Shown piece after piece: positions 61,120 to 64,000 of a stretch of DNA of 64,000 bases. The notes under the pieces were generated by a model that searched no databases, was not told where the DNA came from, and worked only from the letters and a program-made list of their open reading frames with translations. Within the stretch, counting starts at the first letter, position 1. Each line of letters starts with the position of its first letter. Origin of the DNA: Planctomycetota bacterium (GTDB lineage Bacteria > Planctomycetota > B15-G4); assembly GCA_003644265.1 (NCBI GenBank), contig QNBX01000005.1, positions 1 to 64,000 on the forward strand, read 5' to 3'. The translations under genes and the position numbers were made by a program.

Positions 61120-64000
61120 TCACCCTGCCCCGGGCGAGCCCGCGCTGGCGTCCCAGAGGATTCGTTCGTAGTCATCGAGCAGGCGCTGGATCGTCCGCTC
61201 TTCGTACAGGTCCGTGCTGTACTCCAGACAGGCGCTCAGGCCGTCGCGGCGCTCGCAGGTCGTCAGCATCAGATCGACCTTCGCGCTGCCTGTCTCGCCC
61301 GCCTCCACGCGCAGACCCACGGCGCCCATGCGCTCCGGCACGTGCGCGAGGCTACGATGGGCGAAGGCCACCTGGAAGATCGGATTCCGGCTCGCGTCGC
61401 GGGGTGGCTGGAGCCGCTCGACCAGCCGGTCGAAGGGGACGTCCTGGCTCGCGAGCGCATCCAGGGTCGCGGCGCGCGTCCGTCGCAGCACGTCGACGAA
61501 CGGGTCGTGCCCCCCCACCTCGATGCGCAGCACGAGCGTGTTGGAGAAGAAGCCGATCAGGCGCTCCAGCTCCCGTCGCTCCCGCCCGGCGAAGGCGGTG
61601 CCGATGAGCAGATCACGCCGGCCGGAGTGCCGCCGCAGCAGCAGCGCGAAGCCTGTGGCCAGGACCATCATCAGCGTCGCGCTGTTGCGCGCCGCGAGGG
61701 CCTTCAGCTGCTCTCGCAGCAGCGCGGGCACGTCCGCGATCACCCGAGCGCCGCGAAACGTCTGCTGCTCAGGCCGCGGCTTGTCCGCAGGGATCTCGAG
61801 CACGGCGGGCGCGTCGGCCAGGCGCTCGCACCAGATGTCAAGCTGCGCCGCCACCTCCGGTTGCTTGAGATGGCCTGCGTGCCACGCTGCGAAGTCCGCG
61901 TACTGGAACGGCAGCTCGGCCAGCGCTGAGCGACGCCCCGCGCAGCGCGCCTCGTAGTGCTCAGCGAGCTCGGACAACAAGACCTCGACCGACCATCCGT
62001 CGAACACGAGGTGATGCAGGGTCAGCAGCAGGACGTGCCGGTCGCTGGCCAGCTCGATCAAGCCCGCGCGGATCAACGGCCCGCAGGCGAGGTCGAAGGG
62101 AGCGCGGGCCTCACGCGACGTGATGGCATCCAGCACCGCGTCGCGCTGCTGCGCGGGCACCCCAGACAGGCTCACGCTGCGTGTGTGCAGCTCCAACTGC
62201 TCGATGACCCTGTACTCGGGACGCCCGCCGGCGTCTGGAAACACGGTCCGCAAGACCTCATGGCGCCGCACGACCTCGTTCAGGGCATGCCCCAACGCGC
62301 GGCCGTCGAGCGGCCCCTCCAAGCGAATGAGCAGCGGGACGTTGTAGAACGCGCTGTCCGGGTCCAGCCGCGCCAGGAACCAGAGCCTGCGCTGTGCGGG
62401 CGCGAGGGCGCTGGCATCAGCCCGGGACACCGGCACGATCACGGGCTCACCGGGCTCACCGAAGTCGGCGCGTGCATCCAGCGTGACGGCCAGGACATGC
62501 ACAGTCGCCTGGTCGAACAGATCCCGGACCGAGACATCGAGGCCCAGGACCTGCTTGATCCGGGCACAGATGCGCACAGCCAGCAGCGAGTCGCCGCCCA
62601 ACTCGAAGAAGTCGTCGCGGAGCCCCACGCGATCGAGACCCAACACTTCGGACCAGATCGAGGCCAGCGCCCGTTCGGTCTCGCTGCGTGGCGGCGCGTA
62701 GCCCGTGGCAAGCTCCGGGCGAGTCTCCGCGAGCGCGGGCAGCGCGCGGTGGTCCAGCTTGCCGCTCGGCGTCAGCGGTAGCGAGTCCACGCGCACAAAG
62801 CGCGCCGGGATCATGGATCCCGGCAACCGGGCCGCGAGCGCCGACCGCAACGCGCTGACCGTCGGGACCGGTTCGACAGTCGTGACGAGGTACGCGACCA
62901 GGCGCACGCCGGCGTGCCGCGCATCGGCATCAGGCGCGGCGCCGTCGTCACTGCCGTCGTCACCGGCGTCGTCACCGGCGTCGTCACCGGCGTCGTCACC
63001 AGCGTCACCAGCGTCACCAGCGTCACCAACGTCGTCGTCATCGGCGACGGCGACGGCCGCCTCGGCCACGCCCGGGATCAGCCGCAGCTCGGCCTCGACC
63101 TCCGCGAGATCCACCCGGAAGCCCCGCACCTTCACCTGCGAGTCCCGGCGACCGAGATGCAGCAGACAGCCGTCTGGCCGCAGCAGGCCGAAGTCGCCGG
63201 TGCGAAACCTGCGGGCGGCGGCGTCCTGGGGGTCGATCGAGAAGCTGGCCGCCGTCAGCTCGGGTCGTCGCCAGTAGCCGCGGCCCAGGTAGCGGCTGCG
63301 AACGACGATCTCGCCGACGCGGTCGAGGCCGACATCGTCCCCGTGTTCGTCGAGCAGCAGCACGTCGATGTCCTCGAGCGCATACCCGGCCGGCAAGACC
63401 CCGCCGCCCGCAGGCGACGCCCCATCGCCGAAGAAGCAGCAGATGGTGCCGGTCTCCGTCGTGCCGAACGAGTTCACAAAGCGGCACGAAGCCGCGAAGT
63501 GGCGCTTGCACAGCTCCAGGTCGGAGCGCGTGACCGGCTCTCCGCCCACCTGGATCAGCCGCAGTTCGGGAAACACGCGCCCTGCAGCCAGCGTGCTCAC
63601 GAATTGCCGGTAGACCGAGGCCGCCGCGGTCAGGATCGACACGCTGTGCTGGAGCAACCAGTCGGACATAGCCGTCACGCCCCGCTCGCGCAGGTCAAAC
63701 GGGCAGACCGTCGCGCCGTTGAGTAGCGGCACGAACATGTCGCGCACGGCGCCGATGATGCCGAACGAACGCACGAGGGAGCCCCTGTCGTCAGGGACTA
63801 CGTGCAGCGCGTTCGTGAGCCGAAGAGTCGAGTGCAACACGTTGCCGTGGCTGTCAGCAAAGCCCTTGGGACGGCCCGTGGATCCAGACGTGTAGATCAC
63901 GTACGCGAGATCATCACGGCCCGAGGAGCTCGGCGGGTCTCGATCGAGGCCTGTCGGATCCAGCGCGTCGACATCGACGATCGGAGTGCCACGCCCCGCG
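61120..64000 (-). CDS. Nonribosomal peptide synthetase, C-terminal part: A (partial)-PCP-C
   Basis: The frame is open from the window edge to the stop at 61120 (at least 960 residues). Adenylation: YTSGSTGRPKG (A3), VNSFGTTETG (A5), RTGDFG (A7), GRRDSQVKVRGFRVDLAEVE (A8), TPSGKLDHRAL (A10, catalytic Lys). The A4 region reads SFGIIGAVRDMFVPLL, without the Asp that binds an alpha-amino group. Carrier: FFELGGDSLLAVRI (pantetheine Ser). Condensation: LAPAQRRLWFL, HHLVFDGWS (active HHxxxDG), IGFFSNTLVLR, VPFDRLVERL. An Asp/Gly/Ala repeat insertion interrupts the A domain C-terminal subdomain. The protein ends directly after the C domain, with no thioesterase. An ABC transporter follows 74 nt downstream on the same strand. 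Confidence 0.92.
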   Translation of the reverse strand, partial: AGRGTPIVDVDALDPTGLDRDPPSSSGRDDLAYVIYTSGSTGRPKGFADSHGNVLHSTLRLTNALHVVPDDRGSLVRSFGIIGAVRDMFVPLLNGATVCPFDLRERGVTAMSDWLLQHSVSILTAAASVYRQFVSTLAAGRVFPELRLIQVGGEPVTRSDLELCKRHFAASCRFVNSFGTTETGTICCFFGDGASPAGGGVLPAGYALEDIDVLLLDEHGDDVGLDRVGEIVVRSRYLGRGYWRRPELTAASFSIDPQDAAARRFRTGDFGLLRPDGCLLHLGRRDSQVKVRGFRVDLAEVEAELRLIPGVAEAAVAVADDDDVGDAGDAGDAGDDAGDDAGDDAGDDGSDDGAAPDADARHAGVRLVAYLVTTVEPVPTVSALRSALAARLPGSMIPARFVRVDSLPLTPSGKLDHRALPALAETRPELATGYAPPRSETERALASIWSEVLGLDRVGLRDDFFELGGDSLLAVRICARIKQVLGLDVSVRDLFDQATVHVLAVTLDARADFGEPGEPVIVPVSRADASALAPAQRRLWFLARLDPDSAFYNVPLLIRLEGPLDGRALGHALNEVVRRHEVLRTVFPDAGGRPEYRVIEQLELHTRSVSLSGVPAQQRDAVLDAITSREARAPFDLACGPLIRAGLIELASDRHVLLLTLHHLVFDGWSVEVLLSELAEHYEARCAGRRSALAELPFQYADFAAWHAGHLKQPEVAAQLDIWCERLADAPAVLEIPADKPRPEQQTFRGARVIADVPALLREQLKALAARNSATLMMVLATGFALLLRRHSGRRDLLIGTAFAGRERRELERLIGFFSNTLVLRIEVGGHDPFVDVLRRTRAATLDALASQDVPFDRLVERLQPPRDASRNPIFQVAFAHRSLAHVPERMGAVGLRVEAGETGSAKVDLMLTTCERRDGLSACLEYSTDLYEERTIQRLLDDYERILWDASAGSPGAG
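62944..63053. repeat. 9- and 12-bp coding tandem repeat in the NRPS adenylation domain
   Basis: Runs of GTCGTCACCGGC (12 bp) and GTCACCAGC (9 bp), coding on the minus strand for repeated GDDA and GDA units. About ten units. They insert an acidic, flexible loop between the A8 and A10 motifs. Confidence 0.85.

Overview
The window is a high-GC (roughly 70% by eye) bacterial chromosome segment, densely packed with about 45 genes. I see no tRNA, rRNA, CRISPR array, transposase or phage gene. The gene content points to a Planctomycetota-like marine heterotroph: eukaryotic-type Ser/Thr kinases with TPR tails, a choice-of-anchor-B protein with a di-haem peroxidase, a gluzincin/DUF1080-like fusion, a PPC/P-domain secreted protein with Cys-rich 'GACCF' segments, and many lipoproteins. 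This placement is inferred from family content only.

Layout. 1-5400: 5' part of gltX, a Na+/H+ antiporter with a separately encoded TrkA-type subunit, and a large secreted metallopeptidase-like protein. 5529-8767: two divergent SGNH-hydrolase genes and a small membrane protein. 8769-13896: a translationally coupled nifJ (pyruvate:ferredoxin oxidoreductase), dihydroorotate-dehydrogenase-like and DUF4920 lipoprotein operon. 14095-16212: a decayed region with a gene remnant, a C-terminally truncated nitrilase read into a small gene, a truncated haemoglobin and a small protein. 16335-20382: a secreted protein, RluA-type pseudouridine synthase and TsaD operon. 20521-23567: radical SAM protein, secreted repeat protein, alpha carbonic anhydrase. 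23809-27822: two paralogous amidohydrolases plus a DASS anion transporter. 27913-28814: a tandem pair of duplicated small lipoproteins with duplicated leaders. 28838-36703: Ser/Thr kinase, P-domain protein, RecD2 helicase, CutC. 36834-44219: a choice-of-anchor-B, small lipoprotein and MauG-like peroxidase operon, then a second Ser/Thr kinase. 44253-54488: NAD-type formate dehydrogenase genes interleaved with a lipase, an MscS channel, an alpha/beta hydrolase and a DUF4105 protein. 54580-57637: TlpA-like thioredoxin, CPBP protease, glycosyltransferase. 57660-64000: an FtsX/LolD-type ABC transporter and the 3' end of a nonribosomal peptide synthetase.

Main observation. The formate dehydrogenase alpha gene (44253-47093, minus strand) is interrupted by an in-frame TGA exactly where the catalytic selenocysteine sits in Sec-type formate dehydrogenases (Sec365). 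It is followed at the right distance by a hairpin with a GGUCU loop, like the E. coli fdhF SECIS. It should be read as one selenoprotein of about 946 residues, not as two genes or a pseudogene.

Other observations. At least seven genes have a TANNNT hexamer 6-10 nt before the start codon, suggesting leaderless or near-leaderless transcription. Several in-frame or gene-adjacent short tandem repeats occur (9-15 bp units; NRPS, ABC ATPase tail, MscS N-terminus, the stop codon of the MauG-like gene). One of the two tandem amidohydrolases has lost its metal-binding residues.
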